DNA of 64,000 nucleotides from positions 221,300 through 285,299 of the forward strand of contig JBMOIP010000002.1 in the NCBI GenBank assembly GCA_049317265.1, in the 5' to 3' direction. The notes beneath the pieces were generated by a model that was given only the letters and a program-made list of their open reading frames with translations, was not told where the DNA came from and did not search any database. This stretch comes from CAIVAT01 sp049317265. Lineage in GTDB: Bacteria > Bacteroidota > Bacteroidia > Bacteroidales > FEN-979. Shown piece by piece: positions 51,425 through 60,946 of this stretch (position 1 is its first letter; each line of letters starts with the position of its first letter). Position numbers and translations under genes: made by a program.

Positions 51425-52429
51425 TCAACTTTTAATGGTGGCCAGTTTTTTAAATATTTTCTCCTCCCGGTCGGCTACTTCGAGAAGGATATTGGCAAGA
51501 AAATCATAAGATTGTTCGGGCTTTCCTCTTTTTTTACAATTCCGTGAGCCAAGATACGAGAATTCCCGCCATTTATTGGCATTTTCGCCCATTTCGATCG
51601 ACAGCTCCCTGAGCCAGGGCTGGTTTAAAACCGTGGATGCTTCTTCAAGGAAGGCGCCATAAATGAAGCGGAAGCCTGCGCCGGCTGTGCCGACCTCTTC
51701 CTCCATCCGAAGCACCTGGCCAAGGTAATAGGAGGCCTTCTCAGGCCCAAGATTGCGTTCCCATTTGCGCATTCGGCCTGCAAGGTACCTGATGCCTTTG
51801 ACGCCGATCAGGGGGAAGGGTATCCCTACCATATTGTTGGCAGTTTTGCGGATCCCTTTTATGATGGCGGGTTTAATATCAATGCCCTTAGGTACATGAG
51901 TGGGGTAGTACATTCTTCCCTGGGGGGCAAAAGCGCCTTTGGCAAACCTTACTCTCATAAGGTCATCGTAGGTGATTTCTACCAGGTTCTCCATCAGGGT
52001 GTCGCTGATGAAATAGTTGCCGTTGTCGTGCCCGTATACAATCATGTTGTGCATGTTGTAATGCATGCGGTATTCGGGAGGGAAAAAGGGCAAATGGAAT
52101 GTACCTACCTGAAGTCCGACAGGGTAACCCTGCTCCAGCACTTCGTTCAGTTTGGTCATCGAATCCTTCGGATTTCTGAAGGTATGAATAGCAGTGGTTA
52201 TCCCAAGTTCCCTGGTTGCCCGGTCGAAGACCTGGCCTGGCCATACCCTGAAGGATGTGGTTGGCGCATGCTGCATTTTAAGAAACGGAAGGTAGCTGAA
52301 AAACAGCCCGGCACCTACACCGAACGCCATGGGTTCACTGATTTTAAAGTTATGGAAGTTTAGCAGGTTGCGCGTTACTCCGCTCTCACAATGACCTGCC
52401 TGCCTGTGTTCAAAATCAAGTTTTACCAT
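51425..52429 (-). CDS. BtrH-like acyltransferase (BtrH_N/DUF4872), copy 2
   Basis: 334 residues, first gene of the leftward biosynthetic operon. BtrH-type N-terminal domain with HRQAGHC (candidate nucleophile C14), MHYNMHN and FAPQGRMYY; C-terminal DUF4872-like domain. Full-length paralogue of the gene at 49988-51022, separated from it only by a small HTH-like gene. The pair suggests two acyl-transfer steps or a heterodimer. It has a good promoter 30-60 nt upstream, divergent from that of the LolA-like gene. Confidence 0.82.
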   Translation of the reverse strand: MVKLDFEHRQAGHCESGVTRNLLNFHNFKISEPMAFGVGAGLFFSYLPFLKMQHAPTTSFRVWPGQVFDRATRELGITTAIHTFRNPKDSMTKLNEVLEQGYPVGLQVGTFHLPFFPPEYRMHYNMHNMIVYGHDNGNYFISDTLMENLVEITYDDLMRVRFAKGAFAPQGRMYYPTHVPKGIDIKPAIIKGIRKTANNMVGIPFPLIGVKGIRYLAGRMRKWERNLGPEKASYYLGQVLRMEEEVGTAGAGFRFIYGAFLEEASTVLNQPWLRELSIEMGENANKWREFSYLGSRNCKKRGKPEQSYDFLANILLEVADREEKIFKKLATIKS

Positions 52430-52461
52430 ATATATGCTTGTTGTCTTTTGGATTTCAGCAG

Positions 52462-52491
52462 CAAAAATACATATTCAAGCCGAACTTCAAA
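52462..52491 (-). promoter_or_regulatory. Bacteroidota-type promoter of the leftward polyene operon
   Basis: On the minus strand TTTG (52491-52488), 18 nt, TATTTTTG (52469-52462), an exact TAnnTTTG element. The -7 element ends 33 nt before the ATG at 52429, giving a short leader. This is one of the clearest promoter matches in the window. Confidence 0.6.
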
Positions 52492-52567
52492 AATGTAATT
52501 TGCAGGAGGTTATCTCTACTCTTTATAAATACCCTTAAACAGCATCATTCACCTTGAAAGTTTTACC

Positions 52568-52575
52568 TATTTTTG
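52568..52575 (+). promoter_or_regulatory. Candidate -7 element of the rightward polyene operon
   Basis: TATTTTTG matches TAnnTTTG exactly and lies about 50 nt before the ATG at 52625. A -33 TTG is not found at the usual distance (the nearest, 52554-52556, is only 11 nt away), so the match is weaker than the divergent one. Confidence 0.4.
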
Positions 52576-52624
52576 CACCTGCTCCGGTCACTCTGGTTTA
52601 ATAATAAAATTGAGTCATACCAGC

Positions 52625-53353
52625 ATGTTTCAACCCGGAATAATGGTAATGCAACAACAAAACATTTACAGGAATATTTTCAGAGGGAGTTTACACTCAC
52701 CTGTCAGCCAATTGAGACACTATATTATAAAACTGACTGTTTTTTTATTAGTTACAATCCCGGGGTATTCCGTTCTTGCACAGCCATACACTCCTGTGAT
52801 TAGTGCAGCAGCCTTCAAAACCCTCTTTGCCGCGAAATCAGCATCCATTTTAACCCTGAAGTGTGATTTTATCCAGGAGAAGAGCATCAGCATGCTGCAA
52901 CATAAAATCAACTCTTCCGGCTCATTTATCTATAAGAAAAATAATAAGTTACGGATGGAGTATATTAAACCATACCCCTTCCTTTTTATTCTGGACAACG
53001 ATAAGGTAATCATTGAAAACGACCGTCGAACCTCCAGTGTCTCGGCCAGTTCAAATAAAATGTACCAGGTCATCAGCAAAATGACCCTCGATTGTTTTAC
53101 CGGTAATGTGTTGAATTCAAATGAGTTCAGTGTTATTGTTTCCGAAAACACCCAGGTCTATTACCTGCAGCTGGTCCCCCGTCAGAAAATGCTCCGGTCG
53201 CTGTTTGACAAAATTCAGATTTTGATCTCAAAAAGCGATTTTACGGTTGACCGGATTGAGTTGAATGAGACCTCCGGAGATACGACCATCCTGATGTTCA
53301 GCAATAAGCGGATTAATGCGCAGGTAAATGATGACGTTTTTAAAGTTAATTAG
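52625..53353 (+). CDS. LolA-like outer-membrane lipoprotein carrier
   Basis: 242 residues from ATG 52625; the TTG at 52610 and ATGs at 52643 and 52649 are alternatives. A signal-like helix (IIKLTVFLLVTIPGYSVLAQ) lies at ~35-55, unusually far from the start. The mature part follows the LolA/Outer_membrane_LolA_like half-barrel pattern: CDFIQEKSISML, SSGSFIYKKNNKLRMEYIKPYPFLFILDNDKVII. LolA proteins ferry lipids or lipoproteins across the periplasm. In aryl-polyene clusters a LolA-like protein usually accompanies the MMPL exporter, which is encoded two genes downstream. Overlaps the next gene by 26 nt. Confidence 0.85.
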   Translation: MFQPGIMVMQQQNIYRNIFRGSLHSPVSQLRHYIIKLTVFLLVTIPGYSVLAQPYTPVISAAAFKTLFAAKSASILTLKCDFIQEKSISMLQHKINSSGSFIYKKNNKLRMEYIKPYPFLFILDNDKVIIENDRRTSSVSASSNKMYQVISKMTLDCFTGNVLNSNEFSVIVSENTQVYYLQLVPRQKMLRSLFDKIQILISKSDFTVDRIELNETSGDTTILMFSNKRINAQVNDDVFKVN

Positions 53354-53927
53354 TTGTATAGCATTATGTTGCATCGTATCCTGGAGGCTTTCCGCCCAGC
53401 CGGTGATGCCGCAAATCGCCGGTCCTGGTGATTCCATTGGCATGTACCGCATTGCCATAGACCTTGATACATTGCATTTTACGGGGTTACTTTTGTTTAT
53501 AGAAAGGAGTGATTCCACCTGGCGGGTGGTGATGAATGCCGACATGGGGCCTAAGTTGCTCGATATGGATATCTCTTCTTCCGGATTTAAAACCCGGTAT
53601 GCCTTCCCGGGACTCAATCACAGGAAAACCCTGAAAACGCTGTTCGAAGATTTCAGGGCGCTTACAGGGATCTTAACCTGGAAAAAAGAGTGTATGGCTG
53701 AAAATAATCCTGGTTCCATGGTGTTAACCTGTCATCCGGACAGAAAAACAAAGGTCTTCTATTCGAGCAGTTCATCGATGCAACCGATTTCATCCGGAAC
53801 GATCGAAGTCGACAGCCGGGTGGTATCTGAATTCCAATACAGTTTTGTACCCGGCACCCACAAAGTAAGCACCATGAAAATGAGGCATCTCAACTTCAGG
53901 ATGAACATTACACTGAACAGATTATGA
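53328..53927 (+). CDS. Exported protein of unknown function in polyene cluster
   Basis: 199 residues with a signal peptide (MTFLKLISCIALCCIVSW, cleavage near SAQ); ISC could be a lipobox. The remainder is beta-rich (MYRIAIDLDTLHFTGLLLFIERSDSTWRVVMN) without recognised motifs; it occupies the position of the DUF3261-type lipoprotein that accompanies LolA and MMPL genes in aryl-polyene clusters. The equivalence is by position and size only. It overlaps the upstream LolA-like gene by 26 nt and the MMPL fusion gene by 4 nt (ATGA), so all three are translated as a unit. Confidence 0.7.
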   Translation: MMTFLKLISCIALCCIVSWRLSAQPVMPQIAGPGDSIGMYRIAIDLDTLHFTGLLLFIERSDSTWRVVMNADMGPKLLDMDISSSGFKTRYAFPGLNHRKTLKTLFEDFRALTGILTWKKECMAENNPGSMVLTCHPDRKTKVFYSSSSSMQPISSGTIEVDSRVVSEFQYSFVPGTHKVSTMKMRHLNFRMNITLNRL

Positions 53928-56900
53928 GAAGCCTGATCCTGAATGTATTTGACTTTTTTAAGAGAAACCGGGCCTGGTTCTGGCTGTCCATGCTTTCTGC
54001 GTTCGTTCTGCTATCATTCCTTGCCCTCAGGGTTTCGTTTGAGGAAGATATCTCCCGGATCCTCCAGATGGATTCCAAAACCCTGGAATACCGGAAGATT
54101 TTACAAAATATCCGGGCGGTTGACAAACTCACGATCTGTATCTCCGATAAATCGTTTGAAAAAACTTCCACTCAGCTTAAAATGGCTTTTTGCGACAGCC
54201 TGCTGACGAAAATTAAAACACTCGACAGCAGCCTGGTCAGAAAAGTGATCGCCTCTCCTGATGATTTTCCCTTCATGGAGGTTTACAAAGCCTTGCTGAG
54301 AAATCTTCCGTTTTTCATGCAGGAGCAGGATTATACTCGCCTCGACTCCCTTCTCAAACCGGATCAGATTAAGCATCATCTGGAAATGAATGAAAGGCTT
54401 TTAGGCTCACCGGCAGGGATGATGGCCAGGCAAGGATTGCCGTGGGATCCTGCAGGTATCGCGCTCCCTGTGACAAACCGTCTGCAGGAACTGGGTGAGG
54501 CGTCGGGTTATGAGTTAAACAACGGATATTTCTTCACCAGGGATAAAAACCATCTGCTTGTTTTTATCGACCCTGCCAACGCCGCCAACGAAACTGGTAA
54601 AAATGCCGTGCTGATAAAGTCATTGGAGAGGTTTGCCGGCGAAATCGGCAAGCAAAATGGTTTTGACCGGCTTGAATGCACATTTGTTGGAGCTACTGCA
54701 ATATCGGTTGAAAATGCCCGGCAGATCCAGCACGATACCCTGCTGACGCTGGGCATTATGTGTGTGGCTCTCTTCCTGCTGATCACTTCAGTTTTCAGGA
54801 GAAAGAGAACACCGATCCTGATTTTTCTGCCCACTGTTTTCGGCATGATCTTCGCCCTGGCCTGCATCTCCTTTATCAAACCGGATATCTCGCTCATTGC
54901 CATAGGCGCCACCTCCATTTTACTGGGCATCGCGGTAAACTACCCGTTGCATATTCTTACCCACAGGCTGCATGAACCCGACCTCAGGAAGGTGATCGGC
55001 GACATGGTAGAGCCCATGACCATTGGAAGCGCCACAACCATAGGCGGTTTTCTTTGCCTCCTTTTTGTGAAGGCGGAAATTCTCTACGATTTTGGGTTGC
55101 TGGGCGCTTTTGGCCTTGTCGGAGCGGTATTTTTCTCTCTCGTATTTCTCCCGCACCTAATCGGAGAGCAAGTTACAGAAGGAAAACTGGCCGAAAAGTG
55201 GCTTAACAGGGCAGGCGAAGTTCAGCTGGAAAACAACTCCTACCTTCCATGGATCATCATTCTGCTCACCCCTGTTTTCTTCTATTTTGCCGGGGATATC
55301 GAATTCGACAGCAACCTCATGCACCTGAACTACACCACTCCAGCACAGAAAAAAACGGAACAGATCCTGCGGGGGGATGACAGCCTGATGCATTCGGTGT
55401 ATGTGATCTCTTATGGTCAAACCCTTGACCAGGCACTCGTTTCAGCAGGCATAGTGAAAAAGCTTTCCGATTCTCTGAACAGGGCAGGTGCCAAAAACAG
55501 CTATTCGGGTATTGCTGACTTTTTCCCTTCCGAACTGGAACAAAAGCAAAGACTGGCCCGCTGGAAGCACTATTTTACCCCGGAGAAAATTGAAGCGCTT
55601 ACAACGGCGCTCGATCATGCAGCAAAAGAGTCAGGCTTCAGGGAAGGAGCTTTCGATAACTTCCGTTCATTACTTGAGGTAAAATCAGGGAAAATTGACA
55701 GTGCCGACAATACCATTTTATTCAATGCGCTGGCAAAGGATGTGGTGACCACCTCCATTGAAATGTCCACCATCATCACCATCGTGAAAGTGCCGGTAGC
55801 CGGACAAAAGAGGATAGATGCCGTCCTCTCCGCACAAAAAAACACCCGCCTGCTCGACAATAACTTTCTCTCCGCTCAACTCTCCTCCATCATCAGCGAC
55901 GATTTCAACTTTATTGCCATTTTTTCCGCTTTGATGGTCTTTATTGCCCTGCTGCTCACCTATGGAAAACTGGAACTTGCCATTACGGCTTTTGTGCCAA
56001 TGGTCGTATCCTGGGTGTGGATTCTCGGGTTGATGGGTTTGTTCCATGTTAAATTCAATATCGTCAACATCATCCTGTCTACATTTATTTTCGGACTGGG
56101 GGATGATTACTGCATTTTTACCATGGATGGACTTCTACAGGAGTACCGCGGTAAAAAACGACCGATGCCCGTGATCCGGATGAGCATTCTCCTGTCGGGA
56201 CTTACCACCCTGATCGGGTTTGGCGTGCTGCTGGTTGCAAAACATCCAGCTCTTCAATCCATTGCATTGGTTTCTGTGATTGGAATCCTGTCGGTATTGC
56301 TCATATCCCAGGTTCTTGAACCCTACCTTTTCCGGACGTTCGTAACAAAACCGGTGAGCAGGGGTTTTCCACCCACTGGCATCGGAACCTTCATCCAGTC
56401 GGTATTTGCCTATACCTATTTTATTTCGGGATGCATTTTTCTCAGCATTTCCGGCTTTTTCCTGGTGGTGATCAACCCCTTTTACCGTAAAAAGTCGCAG
56501 AAAATTCTCAATGCCCTCATCAGTAAAGTCGCCTGGCTGCAGCTTTACATCATTACAAGCGTAACCAAGCGGGTGATTTTCGACGAAAAACCAGACTATT
56601 CAAGGCCTGCCGTGTATGTTGCCAATCACCAGTCGGTGCTCGATATCCTCTCTATGGTGATGCTGAGTCCGAAAATCATTCTCCTAACCAACCAATGGGT
56701 GTGGAATTCGCCACTATTCGGCTATGTAGTGAGGCTGGCCGGTTACTACCCGATTTTTGAAGGGGCAGATCCGGGGATTGAAACCCTGAGGCAAAAAGTA
56801 AGCGAGGGTTACTCTATTGCTATATTTCCTGAAGGTACCCGGTCGAGAGACGGGAAAATTGGCCGATTTCATAAGGGCGCATTCTACCTGGCACAGAAGC

Positions 56901-57772
56901 TTGAACTCGACTTGATCCCGGTGCTTTTTCATGATACCAGGAAGTGCATTGCAAAAGGTAGTTTTGTGGTCCGGACCTCTACCTTTACCATTAAGGTGCT
57001 TCAGCGCATAAAATTCATCAGCCCCGAAGAGGGTTCCTCCTATCAGCAGAAAGCCAAAGAGGTTTGCCAGTTATTAAGGAGGGAGAATGCCTTGCTTGAT
57101 GAAGAGATGCGAACCCCCGGCCAATGCAGGCGCAGGGTGATTGAGAACTATCTTTTTAAAGGCCCTGTTTTGGAGTGGTACATGAAGGTAAAGATGCGGA
57201 TGGAAGGAAACTATGCCTTGTTCAATGATCTTGTCCCCAAAGAAGGAGTTATTGTCGATGCCGGTTGCGGCTACGGTTTCATGGCCTATATGCTGGCTTA
57301 CCTCTCCCCGAACCGAAATATCACTGGTTTTGATTACGATGAGGCCAAGGTGGAAGTGGCTCTGAGCGGGTTTGACAAACCTGCGAACCTCCGGTTTGCT
57401 GCTGCTTCGCTGCAGAACTTTCCAATAACTACTGCAGATTGCGTGATTTTCAGCGATGTGCTGCATTACCTGGAAGAGGCAGAGCGGAATAGTATTTTCA
57501 CTGCATATGCTGAAAAGCTGAACCCGGGAGGTATCCTCATCGTGAGAGATGGTGATAAGGAGCCGGGGAAAAAACATGGCACGACGAAGTTGACCGAGTT
57601 TCTTTCAACCCGGATATTCAGGTTCAATAAAAAGGAGAAGGAGTTGTCATTCTTCAGTGCCTCCGATCTCGTTTACCTGGGTCAATCGCTTGGATTTGAA
57701 GCCCAAATCATTGATCATCAAAAATGGAATTCAAATGTAGTTATTGTGTTCAGGAAGGTGAATAATGGGTGA
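53924..57772 (+). CDS. Trifunctional MMPL exporter - PlsC acyltransferase - methyltransferase
   Basis: 1282 residues in three parts. 1-840: RND/MMPL transporter with two sets of membrane helices around large periplasmic loops (GATSILLGIAVNYPLHI; second half FGLGDDYCIF). About 870-1060: lysophospholipid acyltransferase of the PlsC type with N-H-Q-S-V-L-D near 900 and FPEGTRSRDG near 968. About 1075-1282: class I SAM methyltransferase with DAGCGYG near 1111 and SDVLHYL. Such fusions occur in Bacteroidota polyene clusters, combining export of the lipid to the periplasm with acylation and methylation. The PlsC and methyltransferase parts are predicted cytoplasmic. Gene order and 4- and 8-nt overlaps couple it to both neighbours. 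Confidence 0.92.
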   Translation: MRSLILNVFDFFKRNRAWFWLSMLSAFVLLSFLALRVSFEEDISRILQMDSKTLEYRKILQNIRAVDKLTICISDKSFEKTSTQLKMAFCDSLLTKIKTLDSSLVRKVIASPDDFPFMEVYKALLRNLPFFMQEQDYTRLDSLLKPDQIKHHLEMNERLLGSPAGMMARQGLPWDPAGIALPVTNRLQELGEASGYELNNGYFFTRDKNHLLVFIDPANAANETGKNAVLIKSLERFAGEIGKQNGFDRLECTFVGATAISVENARQIQHDTLLTLGIMCVALFLLITSVFRRKRTPILIFLPTVFGMIFALACISFIKPDISLIAIGATSILLGIAVNYPLHILTHRLHEPDLRKVIGDMVEPMTIGSATTIGGFLCLLFVKAEILYDFGLLGAFGLVGAVFFSLVFLPHLIGEQVTEGKLAEKWLNRAGEVQLENNSYLPWIIILLTPVFFYFAGDIEFDSNLMHLNYTTPAQKKTEQILRGDDSLMHSVYVISYGQTLDQALVSAGIVKKLSDSLNRAGAKNSYSGIADFFPSELEQKQRLARWKHYFTPEKIEALTTALDHAAKESGFREGAFDNFRSLLEVKSGKIDSADNTILFNALAKDVVTTSIEMSTIITIVKVPVAGQKRIDAVLSAQKNTRLLDNNFLSAQLSSIISDDFNFIAIFSALMVFIALLLTYGKLELAITAFVPMVVSWVWILGLMGLFHVKFNIVNIILSTFIFGLGDDYCIFTMDGLLQEYRGKKRPMPVIRMSILLSGLTTLIGFGVLLVAKHPALQSIALVSVIGILSVLLISQVLEPYLFRTFVTKPVSRGFPPTGIGTFIQSVFAYTYFISGCIFLSISGFFLVVINPFYRKKSQKILNALISKVAWLQLYIITSVTKRVIFDEKPDYSRPAVYVANHQSVLDILSMVMLSPKIILLTNQWVWNSPLFGYVVRLAGYYPIFEGADPGIETLRQKVSEGYSIAIFPEGTRSRDGKIGRFHKGAFYLAQKLELDLIPVLFHDTRKCIAKGSFVVRTSTFTIKVLQRIKFISPEEGSSYQQKAKEVCQLLRRENALLDEEMRTPGQCRRRVIENYLFKGPVLEWYMKVKMRMEGNYALFNDLVPKEGVIVDAGCGYGFMAYMLAYLSPNRNITGFDYDEAKVEVALSGFDKPANLRFAAASLQNFPITTADCVIFSDVLHYLEEAERNSIFTAYAEKLNPGGILIVRDGDKEPGKKHGTTKLTEFLSTRIFRFNKKEKELSFFSASDLVYLGQSLGFEAQIIDHQKWNSNVVIVFRKVNNG

Positions 57773-59291
57773 AACATCAGATGTAGTGATCATTGGAAGT
57801 GGGCTGGGGGGCCTGCTATGCGGTGCTATCCTTGGAAAACACGGGTACAGGGTCACCGTACTGGAGAAGAATGCGCAGATCGGGGGATGTCTTCAAAGCT
57901 ATACCCGGGATGGGGCGCGGTTTGAGACAGGAGTTCACTACATTGGCGGATTGGATAAAGGCCAGACACTTTATAAGATATTCTCCTATGCAGGACTGAT
58001 CCCAGGGTTGAAACTCAAACGCCTGGATAAGAGTGGTTTTGATGTGATTCGTTTTGGGGATCACCCGCAGGAATTCCGCCTGGCTCAATCCTACGAACTG
58101 TTTATTGAAACCCTGGCCAGCCAGTTTCCGCACGAGCGCAAGGGAATTGAAGATTACTGTCAGAAAATCAAGTATGTATGCAGCCGTTTTCCGCTGTACA
58201 ATCTCAGGTCGGGCGATTTTATGGACAAGATTGACATGCTCGGTTTCAATGCCCGTGAAACGATCGACTCATGCGTGGAAGATACGCTCCTGCGAAATAT
58301 TCTTGCAGGAAACAATTGGCTCTATGCCGGCGTTGCAGATAAAACGCCATTTTATATTCATGCACTTGTTTCGAACAGTTACATTGAAAGCGCCTGGCAT
58401 TGCGAAGAGGGTGGAGGGCAGATCGGACAGATCCTGCGCGACCAGATCGAAAAATCGGGTGGAAGAATTGTGAACCGCACGGAGGTTACAAAAATCTCCG
58501 TTTCAGATGGAACGGTGACCAGTGTTACCACCCGTGATAACAGGGAATTTAGAGCCAGCTGGTTCATTTCTAATCTCCATCCTGCCACAACCCTTGCCAT
58601 GACTCAGACGGATGTTTTTCGCAACGTCTATATCAACAGGATTGCCGCCATTGAGAACACCATCAGCTGTTTCAGCTTGAACGTCGTATTCAAAGATTCA
58701 GCCTTCCCGTTCAGCAATTATAACAACTATTACTATTCAAAACCGGAAAGCGTCTGGGGGGGGATTGACTATCAACCGGAAGCATGGCCGGAGAGTTATG
58801 CCCTGTTTCTGACCGAAGGGAAGGATGGGTTTGCCCGGTCGGCCACTATCATGAGCTATATGCGTTTTTCAGAGTGTGCGCAGTGGGCAGACACCCATAG
58901 CACTTCGATTCAACAAAGTGAAAGCAGGGATAACAACCTTCGCGGTCCTGGGTACGAGGCATTCAAAGCAGAAAAGGCATCCATCCTGTTTGATTTCATC
59001 GAACGGCAATACCCCGGATTCATTGGATCCGTCAAGTCGTATCATACCGTCACGCCACTTACTTACCGTGATTACACAGGAACTCCGAATGGATCCTTAT
59101 ACGGTATCCAGCGGAATTGCAATGAGCCTTTGCGTACCTTTGTATCCCCGCGGACGAAAATTCCCAACCTGCTCCTTACCGGGCAGAACCTGAATCTCCA
59201 TGGGGTGCTGGGGGTCTCCCTGAGCGCTCTCCTCACTGCAGGGGAACTGCTCGGGATAGATCTTCTGCTCGATGAAATCCGTAATTTCTGA
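57765..59291 (+). CDS. CrtI/phytoene-desaturase-like FAD oxidoreductase
   Basis: 508 residues. N-terminal dinucleotide-binding motif VIIGSGLGGLLCGAILG with LEK at the strand end, then GGCLQSY and GARFETGVHYIGG, typical of CrtI/CrtD and retinol saturase-like enzymes. C-terminal FAD segment PNLLLTGQNLNLHGVLGVSLSAL. It may desaturate or isomerise the polyene chain, or oxidise an aromatic head group. Same family members occur in flexirubin clusters. Start overlaps the fusion gene stop by 8 nt. The exact reaction cannot be assigned from sequence. Confidence 0.88.
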   Translation: MGETSDVVIIGSGLGGLLCGAILGKHGYRVTVLEKNAQIGGCLQSYTRDGARFETGVHYIGGLDKGQTLYKIFSYAGLIPGLKLKRLDKSGFDVIRFGDHPQEFRLAQSYELFIETLASQFPHERKGIEDYCQKIKYVCSRFPLYNLRSGDFMDKIDMLGFNARETIDSCVEDTLLRNILAGNNWLYAGVADKTPFYIHALVSNSYIESAWHCEEGGGQIGQILRDQIEKSGGRIVNRTEVTKISVSDGTVTSVTTRDNREFRASWFISNLHPATTLAMTQTDVFRNVYINRIAAIENTISCFSLNVVFKDSAFPFSNYNNYYYSKPESVWGGIDYQPEAWPESYALFLTEGKDGFARSATIMSYMRFSECAQWADTHSTSIQQSESRDNNLRGPGYEAFKAEKASILFDFIERQYPGFIGSVKSYHTVTPLTYRDYTGTPNGSLYGIQRNCNEPLRTFVSPRTKIPNLLLTGQNLNLHGVLGVSLSALLTAGELLGIDLLLDEIRNF

Positions 59292-59295
59292 GCCA

Positions 59296-60945
59296 ATGAA
59301 GCGCGTAATCAAATGGACCATACTTTCTATCCTCGTCCTCCTGGTGCTGCTGACCGGGTTCTTTGCCTATGTTGACTCTATTTTTACCCGCGAAGCGAAA
59401 CTGCACGTATACCGGAAATATCCGATAGAACAGGTTGACAATAATACGACAAGGATTGGCGACAACTGGCTAAGAAAGGAGCAGGCGGGCATTTATACCC
59501 TCTATGTCGAAGGAAAACCATTTGAAAGGGGACTCATCGCCGGTCAGTTGTGCAGGGGATTGATCTTCAGGCAGGAGAAAGCCTTCGTTGATCAACTAAA
59601 GAGAATCGTCCCATCGCCTGGATATCTTACATTCCTGAAGTATGTGATTGCCGTTTTTGATCTGAACCTCTACCGTTCGATCCCGGAGGAGCGAAAAGCG
59701 GAAATTTACGGCATCTCTCTCTCCGCCTCTGAATCCTTCAACTATATCACCGGAAATTACCAGCGGATTCTCAACTACCATGGCGCCCATGACCTGGGGC
59801 ATCTTCTGAACAACATGGGAATGGTGGGTTGTACCTCCTTTGGTATCCGGAACAATAAAACAGCGGATGGAAACCTGCTGATTGGCCGGAATTTTGATTT
59901 CTACGTCGGTGAGGAGTTCGCCAAGGAGAAAATCGTGGCGTTCATCCGGCCCGATTCGGGGTATTTCCATGCATTTGTCACCTGGGGCGGCATGATGGGC
60001 GCAGTTTCAGGGATGAATGAAAAGGGAGTGACCGTAACCATCAATGCGGCTAATTCTGATGTTGTTTTCAGGGCGGCTACGCCTGTTTCACTGGTGGCGA
60101 GGGAGATCCTCCAATATGCAGGTAATATCAGGGAAGCGGTTGCTGTTGCTGCAAAATACGATGTTTTTGTGTCAGAACTGTTCCTGGTAGGCTCGGCAGC
60201 AGACAACAAGGCTGTTATCATTGAAAAGAGACCCGGTTCACAGGTCGTTTATGAAAGGAGCAATGATTGGATCATTTCAACCAACCACTTTCAGAGCGTT
60301 CAGAACGGCTTATCTGCCAGTGCGATAAAACAACGCAACCAGACAGCTTCAGGAGACCGGTTTAAAAGGGTTGAAGAGTGTCTTGGCGCTCAAAAACGAT
60401 TCAGCATTTCAGATATTGCCGACATTTTGCGCGATACTTCCGGGGTGAAGGGAACCTCCATTGGACTGGGAAATGAAAAGACCATCAATCAGCTCATCGG
60501 TCACCATTCCATCATCTTTTCACCCAAAGAGCTGAAATTCTGGGTGTCAACATCCCCATACCAGGAAGGTGGCTTTGTGTGTTATGACCTCAACAGGGTG
60601 TTGAAAATCAAAGTGTTGCAGCCCCGTGTCGAATCAATTCTCGATTCAGGATACATTCAACCTGACACGGCATTTTTAAACAAGGCTTATCCGCGATACC
60701 AGCGATACCTGGCTTTAAGGAAAAAGGTGGTCTTACACGAATCAGACGCGCAGGGTGTTGAGTTGATGATTACCATGAATCCCGGTTATTTTGATGCCTG
60801 GGAAGTGGCCGGCGATTTCTATTTAGCTGAAAAACAATTCAGTAAAGCGTTTCAATGTTATAATCATGCCATCTCATGCGTTATTCCCGGGGAAAAAGAG
60901 AAGGTTCGTATCAGGCAAAAGATGAAATCGTGCGAAACCGAGTGA
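59296..60945 (+). CDS. C45-type autoproteolytic acyltransferase/hydrolase-like protein
   Basis: 549 residues from ATG 59296 (an ATG at 59272 lies within the upstream gene). An N-terminal membrane helix (WTILSILVLLVLLTGFFAY) anchors the protein with the main domain outside the cytoplasm. Residues ~55-400 are an Ntn-hydrolase of the acyl-CoA:6-APA acyltransferase/C45 family with candidate N-terminal nucleophile Cys179 in GMVGCTSFG and the following GRNFDFY, GMNEKGV segments. C45 proteins mature by self-cleavage before the Cys. A short helical/TPR-like tail ends the protein. It likely transfers or removes an acyl chain of the polyene product in the periplasm; the acceptor is unknown. Confidence 0.82.
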   Translation: MKRVIKWTILSILVLLVLLTGFFAYVDSIFTREAKLHVYRKYPIEQVDNNTTRIGDNWLRKEQAGIYTLYVEGKPFERGLIAGQLCRGLIFRQEKAFVDQLKRIVPSPGYLTFLKYVIAVFDLNLYRSIPEERKAEIYGISLSASESFNYITGNYQRILNYHGAHDLGHLLNNMGMVGCTSFGIRNNKTADGNLLIGRNFDFYVGEEFAKEKIVAFIRPDSGYFHAFVTWGGMMGAVSGMNEKGVTVTINAANSDVVFRAATPVSLVAREILQYAGNIREAVAVAAKYDVFVSELFLVGSAADNKAVIIEKRPGSQVVYERSNDWIISTNHFQSVQNGLSASAIKQRNQTASGDRFKRVEECLGAQKRFSISDIADILRDTSGVKGTSIGLGNEKTINQLIGHHSIIFSPKELKFWVSTSPYQEGGFVCYDLNRVLKIKVLQPRVESILDSGYIQPDTAFLNKAYPRYQRYLALRKKVVLHESDAQGVELMITMNPGYFDAWEVAGDFYLAEKQFSKAFQCYNHAISCVIPGEKEKVRIRQKMKSCETE

Positions 60946-60946
60946 T

